A program made the translations under genes and the position numbers. Under the pieces are notes generated by a model. The model saw only the letters and a list, made by a program, of their open reading frames with translations. It had not been told where the DNA came from and searched no databases. Source: Pseudomonadota bacterium (GTDB lineage: Bacteria; Pseudomonadota; Gammaproteobacteria; UBA6186; Azoamicaceae). From it: DNA of 8,580 nucleotides. Positions 1 to 6,498 of the stretch are shown one piece after another. Each line of letters starts with the position of its first letter. Positions within the stretch are counted from its first letter, which is position 1. The stretch is from contig JAJZUR010000061.1 in the NCBI GenBank assembly GCA_021848375.1, positions 1-8,580 of the forward strand. The letters are read 5' to 3'.

Positions 1-57
1 ACGGTAAATTTTTATTAACTTACTGGATAAAACAAACTTTTTATGTTGAAAACGCTT

Positions 58-83
58 TTTTTTACCGCTATCACAGTAAAAAA
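58..83 (-). other. AT-rich hairpin in the tRNA-Leu 3' trailer
   Basis: Starting at the first base after the encoded CCA, the minus strand can form a 10-bp stem: TTTTTTACTG (83-74) with CGGTAAAAAA (67-58), around a 6-nt loop. One pair is a G-U wobble that exists only in the minus-strand RNA; the plus strand has a C-A mismatch there. It could be a trailer structure for 3' processing. It lacks the U-tract needed for a standard intrinsic terminator, since it is followed by A residues. The remaining bases 1-57 are AT-rich and I see no gene in them. Confidence 0.35.
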
Positions 84-168
84 TGGTGCCGAAGGCCGGA
101 CTCGAACCGGCACGGCTTGCGCCACCACCACCTCAAGGTGGCGTGTATACCAATTTCACCACTTCGGC
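84..168 (-). tRNA. tRNA-Leu (anticodon GAG)
   Basis: Class II leucine tRNA read leftwards. The acceptor strand GCCGAAG (162-168) pairs with CTTCGGC (88-94). The discriminator is A (87) and CCA is encoded at 84-86. The T-stem (95-99 with 107-111) is GC-rich and closes a TTCGAGT loop. The anticodon stem CCACC/GGTGG (137-141 with 125-129) closes the loop TTGAGGT, giving anticodon GAG at 132-134. The 13-nt variable region (112-124) folds into a short stem with a GCAA loop, as expected for Leu. It lies 27 nt downstream of secG on the same strand, the same neighbour relationship as secG-leuU in E. coli, so co-transcription is likely. A run of six T residues follows the CCA directly on the transcribed strand. 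Confidence 0.97.
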
Positions 169-195
169 TTATGCAGTTCTCCCCTCTTTGGAAAA

Positions 196-579
196 TTAAG
201 GCTGCTTTGGGGAATCTGAATCGTTTGTGATCGTATCTTCCCACGTAGCACGTCTTGGTACCCCAGGAATATCGTTATCTTTTTCCGTTGCTTTCTCAAC
301 TGCAGGAGCGACTGCTTTTAAGAGCTCCTCGATATCTTTAGGTTGTGCTTGATGAGAAGCCATATAAGCCAGTGTTAGGCTCGTCATAAAAAAGATAGCG
401 ACACAGACGGCTGTCGCTCGCGCCAGGAAACTACCAACGCCTTGACTGCCAAAAATCGTTTGTGAAGCACCGCTGCCAAAGGAAGCGCCTACTTCAGCGC
501 CTTTACCTTGCTGCATTAAGATAAAAATAATCAATGCAATGGCGGCAATCACATGAATTAGTAAAACAAAATTTTCCAT
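196..579 (-). CDS. secG: SecG, preprotein translocase subunit
   Basis: Small integral subunit of the SecYEG protein-export channel in the inner membrane; it assists SecA-driven translocation. The 127-residue product shows the family layout: a first membrane segment at about residues 3-21, the signature MQQGKGAEVGASFG right after it, a second membrane segment at about 52-72, and a polar cytoplasmic tail. The tail contains the short DIPG motif, and at 127 residues the protein is somewhat longer than E. coli SecG (about 110). The start ATG (577-579) shares one base with the tpiA stop (TAATG), which suggests translational coupling. A weak GAGA ribosome site lies just upstream, inside tpiA. It is the last protein gene of the ugpB-tpiA-secG unit, before tRNA-Leu. 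Identification is secure. Confidence 0.96.
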   Translation of the reverse strand: MENFVLLIHVIAAIALIIFILMQQGKGAEVGASFGSGASQTIFGSQGVGSFLARATAVCVAIFFMTSLTLAYMASHQAQPKDIEELLKAVAPAVEKATEKDNDIPGVPRRATWEDTITNDSDSPKQP

Positions 580-1379
580 TAAATTCTCGCTTTCGCACTC
601 TTTACAATATCAAAAAATTCTTGCGCTATGATTGAAGCGCCTCCCACTAACGCACCGTCAATATTCGGCATCGCAAATAATCCTGCCGCATTATCGGCCT
701 TCACACTACCGCCATATAAAAGACGGGCAGTTGCTGCAAGGCACGGATCACGTTTTGCAATCCAATCCCGAATGGCAAGATGAACAGCTTCCGCTTGTTC
801 GGGGGTAGCGGTTAAGCCCGTTCCAATCGCCCAAACTGGCTCATAGGCAATCACAGCGGTTGTCAGCGATTCAATGGGCGCTATTGCAAATACCGCTTCC
901 AATTGGCGCTGAATCACTTCCCAGGTTTTGCCAGTTTCCCTTTCCGCTCGCGTTTCCCCGACACATAAGACAGGGAATAGACCAGCATCATACGCCGCCA
1001 GGAATTTTCTTGCAATCCGTGTATTATCCTCATAAAAAAGGGTTCGCCGCTCTGAATGACCTACAATAACCCACTGGCAACCGATATCCCGCAGCATTTC
1101 AGGCGCCACTTCCCCCGTAAACGCCCCTGTGGCCTCGGAATAGGTATTTTGAGCGCCTAAACTACCCGATACGGTATGAGTTAGATTATTCAATTGATGT
1201 AGATTTTCTAAAATATGGGGAAGATAAACAAACGGAGGACAAATAACCCATTCTATTCCCGAAAGCGCCGCGGGATGTGAGGCAAGAGCCGCAAAAAATT
1301 CTGCAAAAAAAGTGCGTATCATCTGAGCGCTGCCATGCATTTTCCAGTTACCAATGATACAAGCTCTGCGTTCTTTCAT
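579..1379 (-). CDS. tpiA: Triosephosphate isomerase
   Basis: Cytoplasmic glycolytic enzyme interconverting dihydroxyacetone phosphate and glyceraldehyde 3-phosphate. With the ATG at 1377-1379 the product is 266 residues, a little above the usual 250 or so. Visible landmarks are the N-terminal GNWKMHG with Asn11 and catalytic Lys13, the GHSERR segment with catalytic His108, AYEPVWAIGTG with catalytic Glu180 and the flexible loop 6 hinge, and the phosphate-binding YGGSV (about 222-226) and GGAS (about 246-249). I prefer this ATG over the in-frame GTG at 1394: it gives the usual short N-terminus before the first beta strand and places a GGAAGTGAG purine stretch at a workable distance, whereas the GTG overlaps that stretch. 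With this start only one base separates it from the ugpB stop. It sits with secG as in many gammaproteobacteria. Confidence 0.96.
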   Translation of the reverse strand: MKERRACIIGNWKMHGSAQMIRTFFAEFFAALASHPAALSGIEWVICPPFVYLPHILENLHQLNNLTHTVSGSLGAQNTYSEATGAFTGEVAPEMLRDIGCQWVIVGHSERRTLFYEDNTRIARKFLAAYDAGLFPVLCVGETRAERETGKTWEVIQRQLEAVFAIAPIESLTTAVIAYEPVWAIGTGLTATPEQAEAVHLAIRDWIAKRDPCLAATARLLYGGSVKADNAAGLFAMPNIDGALVGGASIIAQEFFDIVKSAKARI

Positions 1380-1380
1380 C

Positions 1381-2727
1381 TTAGGGCTGCTCACTTCCGG
1401 TCATAATGGCATTACCCACCAAAACACTTTGATCTAGCGCTTCTTTTGGGGTTTTATTCCCTTTAATCGCTTCTTTCATTTCTTCAATAATCACTTCACG
1501 CACTCTTGGAAATTCGGGTAATAATACCCCGCGCGAAAATTCTTTGGGCGGGCGACCCATGTAAGAATCAATCGCAATCTTTGATGCTTTGCCTTTTAAA
1601 CCTTGCGAATAAAATTGTTGATTTTCGGCTATCGCTTGCGCTCCCATCACCACCGGCATATAACAAGTCGCTTGATGCCATTCCGCTTGAATTTCAGGGG
1701 TTGCTAGATACTCAAAAAATTGTTGAATAATAGGATAGATCAAAGGATCATGCCCGCTTAATGCCCAAAAAGAAGCCCCGCCTGCAATGGTATTTTGCGG
1801 CTCTCTTATTTTCGCTTGCCAAAATGGAAAAGCAGCAACGCCAATTTCAAATTTTCCATTCACTAATCTTTCTATCATCGGCAGACGATTTGCCCCTTGG
1901 GTTAACATCGTTACTTTGCCGTTCGCAAAAACATTTTCTGCTTCAACCCATTTCTCTAAACTAAATATGCCATTTTTATACCATAACGCAAGCTTGGATA
2001 AATGCTCAATAAAGAAGTCGTGATTCAAAATAAGCTTTGCCCCTTCACCATCAATGCCATTGCCAAGCGTTGCGATCGGTTGATTATGCCATGCGCCAAG
2101 ATGCTCAATATGATGTCCTGATAACCAACCGGATGCCAATACATAAGGGGAACCCTGATCTTTTAAAATATTCGCTATCTTTTCAAACTCTTCCCAAGTA
2201 ACGGGGGGTTGTTCTGGATCCAGTCCCGCTGCTTTAAATGCATCTTTGTTATAAAATAAAACCACAGAAGAAGCGCTAAAAGGCAAAGACGGCATCCCTT
2301 CTTGGGCGCGCCGGGATTTATAAAATTCTCTTATCAACGGAACAAAGTGAGCCTGATTGAGCAAGGGACTTGGCTTTTCTGATAATTTATCAAGTGGAAC
2401 GTAAGCCTCGGGATGTGCTTGCATCACCAGGTTTCCCATTTCATAGACTTGTAATATGGGTGGAGCTTTTTGCGTTCCTAAAACCTTGAGACCTTCTTTC
2501 AACGTCGTTTCATAATTTCCAATGTATTTCGGGCTTATCTTAACTCCTCGCTTTAGCATCTCAGGTTTTTGATTAAAGCGATCAGTTATCAATAAAAACT
2601 TTTCACCAAGCGGCCCATCTAAGCTATGCCATACTTCAATTTTAATCTCATCACTTGCCAAAACGACACTTGAAAATAGAAGTACAACTAACCATAAAAT
2701 CAATTTTTTGAATATAAATAATCCCAT
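1381..2727 (-). CDS. ugpB: UgpB-like glycerol-3-phosphate ABC transporter periplasmic binding protein
   Basis: Extracytoplasmic solute-binding protein (family 1) that would capture sn-glycerol-3-phosphate or glycerophosphodiesters for the UgpAE-UgpC importer. The 448-residue product (E. coli UgpB: 438) begins with a Sec signal peptide: Lys7-Lys8, a hydrophobic core at about 9-22, and probable cleavage after VLA-24. UgpB hallmarks follow: WHSLDGPLGEKF near 33-44, YIGNYE, ILQVYEMGN, YNKDAFKAAGLDPEQPP (159-175), the SGW segment (199-201), IAGGASFWALSG (314-325) and AEWHQATCYMPV (348-359). The first Trp of E. coli's GWQGW ligand segment is kept (Trp201); the second is replaced. The ATG at 2727 is preferred over a GTG at 2736 because GGAG lies 8 nt upstream of the ATG. 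No permease or ATPase gene is nearby, so the importer is encoded elsewhere or absent. It is inserted between glmM and tpiA and is nearly contiguous with tpiA. Confidence 0.9.
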   Translation of the reverse strand: MGLFIFKKLILWLVVLLFSSVVLASDEIKIEVWHSLDGPLGEKFLLITDRFNQKPEMLKRGVKISPKYIGNYETTLKEGLKVLGTQKAPPILQVYEMGNLVMQAHPEAYVPLDKLSEKPSPLLNQAHFVPLIREFYKSRRAQEGMPSLPFSASSVVLFYNKDAFKAAGLDPEQPPVTWEEFEKIANILKDQGSPYVLASGWLSGHHIEHLGAWHNQPIATLGNGIDGEGAKLILNHDFFIEHLSKLALWYKNGIFSLEKWVEAENVFANGKVTMLTQGANRLPMIERLVNGKFEIGVAAFPFWQAKIREPQNTIAGGASFWALSGHDPLIYPIIQQFFEYLATPEIQAEWHQATCYMPVVMGAQAIAENQQFYSQGLKGKASKIAIDSYMGRPPKEFSRGVLLPEFPRVREVIIEEMKEAIKGNKTPKEALDQSVLVGNAIMTGSEQP

Positions 2728-2735
2728 CCCCTGCA

Positions 2736-2739
2736 CTCC
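2736..2739 (-). promoter_or_regulatory. ugpB ribosome binding site (decides the start)
   Basis: The minus strand reads GGAG 8 nt before the ATG at 2727. The alternative GTG at 2736-2734 would overlap this motif and have no Shine-Dalgarno of its own, so translation from the ATG is the better reading. Confidence 0.6.
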
Positions 2740-2782
2740 AAATTTTTATGTATCTACGATATAAAACCTATATGGTCGACAT

Positions 2783-2863
2783 GTTATCACGCATAACCCC
2801 TTTGAAAAAAGGCTATGATTTGGTGTTATCTTTATAAATACATAAATATAGGGAGATCCCTAT
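2783..2863. promoter_or_regulatory. ugpB / DUF475-remnant intergenic region with two short dyads
   Basis: The divergent spacer between ugpB (minus) and the DUF475 remnant (plus) carries two small inverted repeats. One is GTTAT-N5-ATAAC at 2783-2797, about 55 nt upstream of the ugpB ATG. The other is ATAGGG-N4-CCCTAT at 2848-2863. Either could be a regulator site, but arms of this length also arise by chance in AT-rich sequence. The spacer is rich in TATAAA/TATATA-like hexamers, and I find no well-spaced -35/-10 pair for either direction. The ugpB promoter must lie here, or ugpB depends on read-through from glmM. Confidence 0.25.
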
Positions 2864-2927
2864 CCCTACCAATTTAAAAAAGATCATCTACGCTATATAT
2901 AGGGCTTATCAATTTTAGGTAAACCGC

Positions 2928-3113
2928 ATGAAACATTTTATTGGTTCGATTATCGTGCTAATGATGGGACTGGTAGCTGCCTATGCTTGGGGAAGCTATC
3001 AAGCTTTGCTTTTAGTTACCTTACTTGGTGTTTTGGAAATTAGCTTATCTTTCGATAATGCCATTCTCAATGCCTCCGTCTTACAACAAATGGATACGCG
3101 GTGGAGAAGATGA
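2928..3113 (+). pseudogene. Truncated DUF475/TerC-type integral membrane protein (N-terminal fragment)
   Basis: A 61-residue open frame starts at ATG 2928 with AGG about 9 nt upstream. It encodes the N-terminus typical of the DUF475 branch of TerC-like multi-pass membrane proteins: a hydrophobic segment at about 5-25, a second at about 27-40, then LEISLSFDNAILNASVLQQMD. The acidic/Asn motif SFDNA followed by NASVL is what I recognise as this family's first conserved motif. Family members run to roughly 300 or more residues with several further membrane spans. Here the frame stops at 3113, right after the first motif (ending DTRWRR), and none of the three forward frames beyond it is hydrophobic. 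This is therefore a deletion remnant, not a simple frameshift. It could still be expressed as a short membrane peptide, but I see no support for function. Confidence 0.65.
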
Positions 3114-3252
3114 AAAAGGTTATCGCATCACGATAGAAAATTGTAGCTTATTCGTTGGAGTTCATTACCTTCCACCCAAAGAAGGCTTGGTTGGACCCGC
3201 ACAATTTGAACTGGAGCCGGGTGAATTAAATTGTTCGACAATTAAGCAATAG
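3097..3252 (+). pseudogene. Unidentified 3' gene fragment fused to the DUF475 remnant
   Basis: From about 3097 a second plus-strand frame (+1 relative to the DUF475 remnant) stays open to a TAG at 3250-3252 and reads as a soluble, plausible protein C-terminus of about 51 residues. It contains GGEDEKGYRITIEN, then FVGVHYLPPKEG and FELEPGELN. The minus strand over this stretch is broken by stops in all three frames, which favours the plus frame as the former coding strand. It has no convincing start of its own, and its end overlaps the glmM stop by 11 nt in convergent orientation. I do not recognise the family. It may be the tail of a gene whose front was lost in the same deletion that cut the DUF475 gene, or a chance open frame. 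Confidence 0.3.
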
Positions 3253-4582
3253 CGCCTTTAACAATAGCTGCTAATTCTGCTGCCAAATTTTCAACCATTA
3301 AAGGATCTTCCCCTTCTACCATTACTCGAACCACCGGTTCTGTTCCAGAAGGCCGCAATAACACCCTGCCAAGACCTTTCAGTCGTTCTTCAGCAGCGCT
3401 AACAGCGGATTTAATTTGCGGGTTATTAATAATGTTCACTCGCGCTGCGATGGGCACATTTATTAGGGTTTGTGGAAATTTAGTCATGCCTTGTTTTAGT
3501 TCTTGTAAAGATTTCGAGCGACTACACATCACTGCCAATATTCGCAATGCCGAAACAATGCCATCTCCGGTACTGTTTGCATCTAAACAAATAATATGTC
3601 CGGAGGATTCGCCCCCCAAATTCCAGCCATTTTGTTGCAAGCGCTCTAAGATATGTCGATCGCCAACCGCAGTGCGCGTAAATGCGATATTGGCCCTTTG
3701 AAATGCGACTTCTAATCCATAATTACTCATGGTGGTTCCCACAACGCCGCCAGTTAATCGATTGGTTTCAGAATACCATTTACCGATGATAAACAATATT
3801 TCATCACCATCCACGATACTTCCAGTGTGATCAACCATGATAACGCGATCTCCATCGCCGTCGAGAGCAATGCCCGCATCTGCTCTTTCTGCAATCACTC
3901 TCTTGGCTAAGTGCGCTGGATGTGTGGAACCACAAGATTCATTAATATTAAAGCCATCGGGATTAACGCCCATTTCAATCACTTCTGCCCCTAATTCTCG
4001 AAATACACTGGGCGCGATTCTATACGTTGCGCCATGCGCGCAATCAATGACTAATTTCAAACCGCGTAAATCTAAACTTGCGGGAAAAGTACTCTTACAA
4101 AATTCAACATAACGCCCCTCTGCATCTCGAACCCGAACCGCTTTTCCAAGCGCTCTAGAATCTACAGTTAACATAGGTTCTGCCAGCGCTGCCTCGATGG
4201 CCAACTCAATATCATCAGGCAACTTAGTCCCTTCTGCAGAAAAGAATTTTAGTCCATTATCGTAATAAGGATTATGAGAAGCGCTAATGACAATACCAAC
4301 GCTAACTCGCAATGCACGAGTTAAATACGCGATGCCGGGTGTTGGCATCGGCCCTAATAATAAAGTATCGACCCCAGCAGAAGATAAACCTGCTTCAAGC
4401 GCAGATTCAAACATATAACCAGAAATGCGCGTATCTTTACCAATTAAAACTTTACCGCGGCCACGACCTTTAGCGGCTAGTACCTTACCAACTGCCCAGC
4501 CTAGTTTTAAAATCCAGTCTGCAGAAATGGGAGGTTCACCAACACGACCCCGAATGCCATCTGTTCCAAAATATTTTTTCAC
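3242..4582 (-). CDS. glmM: Phosphoglucosamine mutase
   Basis: Cytoplasmic enzyme converting glucosamine-6-phosphate to glucosamine-1-phosphate, the step leading to UDP-GlcNAc for peptidoglycan and lipid A. At 446 residues it matches the family length (E. coli 445). Domains in order: N-terminal KKYFGTDGIRG, the active-site loop ISASHNPYYDNG with phosphoserine Ser102, the Mg2+ loop DGDGDR with Asp241/243/245, the sugar-binding GGESSGH loop (about 323-329), and the C-terminal phosphate-binding RPSGTEPVVR (about 410-419). The start codon is GTG (4582-4580), overlapping the ftsH stop as GTGA (4 nt). This junction commonly holds folP in gammaproteobacteria; here folP is absent. Its 3' end abuts the degraded region 2928-3252, and I see no good intrinsic terminator. 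Confidence 0.97.
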   Translation of the reverse strand: MKKYFGTDGIRGRVGEPPISADWILKLGWAVGKVLAAKGRGRGKVLIGKDTRISGYMFESALEAGLSSAGVDTLLLGPMPTPGIAYLTRALRVSVGIVISASHNPYYDNGLKFFSAEGTKLPDDIELAIEAALAEPMLTVDSRALGKAVRVRDAEGRYVEFCKSTFPASLDLRGLKLVIDCAHGATYRIAPSVFRELGAEVIEMGVNPDGFNINESCGSTHPAHLAKRVIAERADAGIALDGDGDRVIMVDHTGSIVDGDEILFIIGKWYSETNRLTGGVVGTTMSNYGLEVAFQRANIAFTRTAVGDRHILERLQQNGWNLGGESSGHIICLDANSTGDGIVSALRILAVMCSRSKSLQELKQGMTKFPQTLINVPIAARVNIINNPQIKSAVSAAEERLKGLGRVLLRPSGTEPVVRVMVEGEDPLMVENLAAELAAIVKGAIA

Positions 4583-6498
4583 GCGGTATCGCCAATCGAG
4601 GTATCTGTTCGCGTAACGATGCTGGGATCACCCGCTGCTTTTTTCTTACCCGCTTCACCACTACTATTGGTATCATTCCAATCTCGCGGTTCCCGTGGAA
4701 CACGTCCCTCTAATGCATCCTTGATTTGTTCACTGTCAATGGTTTCAAATTTTAATAATGCATCCGCCATTAAGTGCAATTTATCCAACTTTTCCGTTAA
4801 TATTTGTTTAGCCAATTGATAATTACGATCCACGATGCGTCGAATTTCTTCATCAATGATATGTGCGGTTTCATCAGAGATCTCTTTACGCTTATTCATA
4901 GTATGCCCTAAAAAGACTTCTCCATCTTCTTCACCATAGGTTAAAGGCCCTAATCGTTCAGATAATCCCCAACGCGTTACCATATTTCGAACAATATCAG
5001 TCGCGCGTTTAATATCATTCGAGGCGCCAGTCGTCACACTTTCCTTACCAAAAATTAATTCCTCGGCAATACGTCCACCAAACAACCCGGCAATTTGGCT
5101 TTCTAAGCGCTGTTTACTGTAGCTATAGCGATCATCTTCCGGTAAAAACATCGTCACCCCTAAGGCGCGACCGCGCGGAATAATACTCACTTTATAAACG
5201 GGATCATGTTCAGGTACTGATAATCCAACAATAGCGTGTCCTGCTTCATGATAAGCAGTTAATTTACGTTCACTCTCACTCATCACCATTGATTTACGTT
5301 CAACACCCATCAGAATTTTATCTTTGGCTTTCTCAAATTCAGACATTTCCACCAAACGTTTGTTGACTCTCGCTGCAAATAGCGCTGCTTCATTCACTAA
5401 ATTAGCCAAATCAGCCCCTGAAAATCCGGGGGTGCCTCTGGCAATCACGCGCGCATCCACATTATCTGAAACGGGAACTTTGCGCATATGAACTTTTAAT
5501 ATTTGCTCACGGCCGCGAATATCGGGTAAACCAACCGCGACTTGTCTATCAAAGCGGCCTGGACGTAATAACGCGGGATCTAAAACGTCAGGTCTATTGG
5601 TCGCCGCAATCACAATCACGCCTTCATTCCCTTCAAATCCATCCATTTCAACTAATAATTGATTTAACGTTTGTTCCCGCTCATCATGCCCGCCACCTAA
5701 ACCAGCGCCTCGATGACGACCCACTGCATCAATTTCATCGATAAAAATAATGCAAGGCGCATGTTTTTTTGCTTGCTCAAACATATCTCGTACACGAGAA
5801 GCGCCAACGCCGACAAACATTTCTACAAAATCAGAACCGGAGATGGTAAAGAAAGGCACTTTAGCTTCGCCCGCGATGGCTCTTGCTAATAAGGTTTTAC
5901 CCGTACCAGGTTGCCCAACCATTAAAACGCCCCGCGGAATACGTCCCCCTAAATTCTGGAATTTGCCAGGATCCCGCAAAAATTCAACTAATTCGGAAAC
6001 TTCCTCTTTTGCTTCATCTACCCCCGCAACATCTGCAAAGGTCACCTTCACTTGATCTTCCCCCAGCAATCGCGCCCGACTACGACCAAACGACATCGCT
6101 CCGCGGCCTCCGCCACCGCCTTGCATCTGGCGCATAAAAAAGATCCACACTCCAATAAAAAGAATAATCGGAAACCAACTGACAAAAATATTCATCAATA
6201 AGCTGGGTTGTTCCGGTGGTTTACCAATTATCTTTGCCCCGCTTTGCTTCAGCGTATTCATGGTACTATCTGATATTTCGTTTTGCGGATTGTAAGTGAC
6301 AAAAGGCTTGTCATTTTGGGTAATCCCACTGATGTTACGATCTTCAACCGTAATTTGTTTAATATCTCCTGATTCGGCTTTTTCCAAAAATTGGGAATAA
6401 GCGAGTTTGACCACTTGTTTTGGCGGCGGTCCAAAATTACTAAAGACCGACATCAGCACCAATGCAATGACCAACCATAAAATTAGATTTTTAAGCAT
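4579..6498 (-). CDS. ftsH: ATP-dependent zinc metalloprotease FtsH
   Basis: Membrane-anchored hexameric AAA+ protease that degrades misassembled membrane proteins and regulatory substrates in the cytoplasm; in E. coli these include LpxC. From the ATG at 6498 it is 639 residues. Order: first membrane segment (about 4-21), periplasmic domain, second segment (about 100-121), Walker A GQPGTGKT (195-202), pore loop with Phe228 in FVGVG, Walker B FIDEID (252-257), second region of homology with NRP and RPGRFDR (about 301-318), then HEAGH (417-421), and Asp495 as third zinc ligand in GASNDIK. These positions equal the E. coli numbering, supporting the ATG over an in-frame TTG at 6507, although a GAGGGG purine run is better placed for the TTG. 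Walker A has Gln where E. coli has Pro. It overlaps rlmE by 8 nt. Confidence 0.98.
   Translation of the reverse strand: MLKNLILWLVIALVLMSVFSNFGPPPKQVVKLAYSQFLEKAESGDIKQITVEDRNISGITQNDKPFVTYNPQNEISDSTMNTLKQSGAKIIGKPPEQPSLLMNIFVSWFPIILFIGVWIFFMRQMQGGGGGRGAMSFGRSRARLLGEDQVKVTFADVAGVDEAKEEVSELVEFLRDPGKFQNLGGRIPRGVLMVGQPGTGKTLLARAIAGEAKVPFFTISGSDFVEMFVGVGASRVRDMFEQAKKHAPCIIFIDEIDAVGRHRGAGLGGGHDEREQTLNQLLVEMDGFEGNEGVIVIAATNRPDVLDPALLRPGRFDRQVAVGLPDIRGREQILKVHMRKVPVSDNVDARVIARGTPGFSGADLANLVNEAALFAARVNKRLVEMSEFEKAKDKILMGVERKSMVMSESERKLTAYHEAGHAIVGLSVPEHDPVYKVSIIPRGRALGVTMFLPEDDRYSYSKQRLESQIAGLFGGRIAEELIFGKESVTTGASNDIKRATDIVRNMVTRWGLSERLGPLTYGEEDGEVFLGHTMNKRKEISDETAHIIDEEIRRIVDRNYQLAKQILTEKLDKLHLMADALLKFETIDSEQIKDALEGRVPREPRDWNDTNSSGEAGKKKAAGDPSIVTRTDTSIGDTA

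Noticed and set aside
58..83. Hairpin after tRNA-Leu considered as a Rho-independent terminator
   Set aside because: The stem is mostly A-T and is followed by A residues on the transcribed strand, with no U-tract. Kept only as a possible trailer structure.
1380..1394. GTG start for tpiA, adding five residues and overlapping ugpB
   Set aside because: The purine-rich ribosome site would overlap or abut the GTG, and the ATG gives the usual N-terminal length before the GNWKM strand.
3229..3243. Inverted repeat AATTGT-N3-ACAATT at the glmM stop considered as a terminator
   Set aside because: Six AT-rich pairs, no U-run on the minus strand, and it overlaps the stop codon. Too weak to call.
3837..4112. 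Plus-strand 91-codon open frame inside glmM
   Set aside because: It is antisense to conserved glmM sequence, Ser/Pro-rich as expected of a shadow frame, and has no supporting signals.
5892..5915. Gln in the FtsH Walker A loop (GQPGTGKT) as a possible defect
   Set aside because: That position varies among AAA+ proteases; the essential GxGKT, Walker B, arginine-finger and zinc motifs are intact.
5750..6055. Plus-strand 101-codon open frame inside ftsH
   Set aside because: It lies antisense to a fully conserved AAA+ domain and has no ribosome site or recognisable domain; it is a shadow frame.
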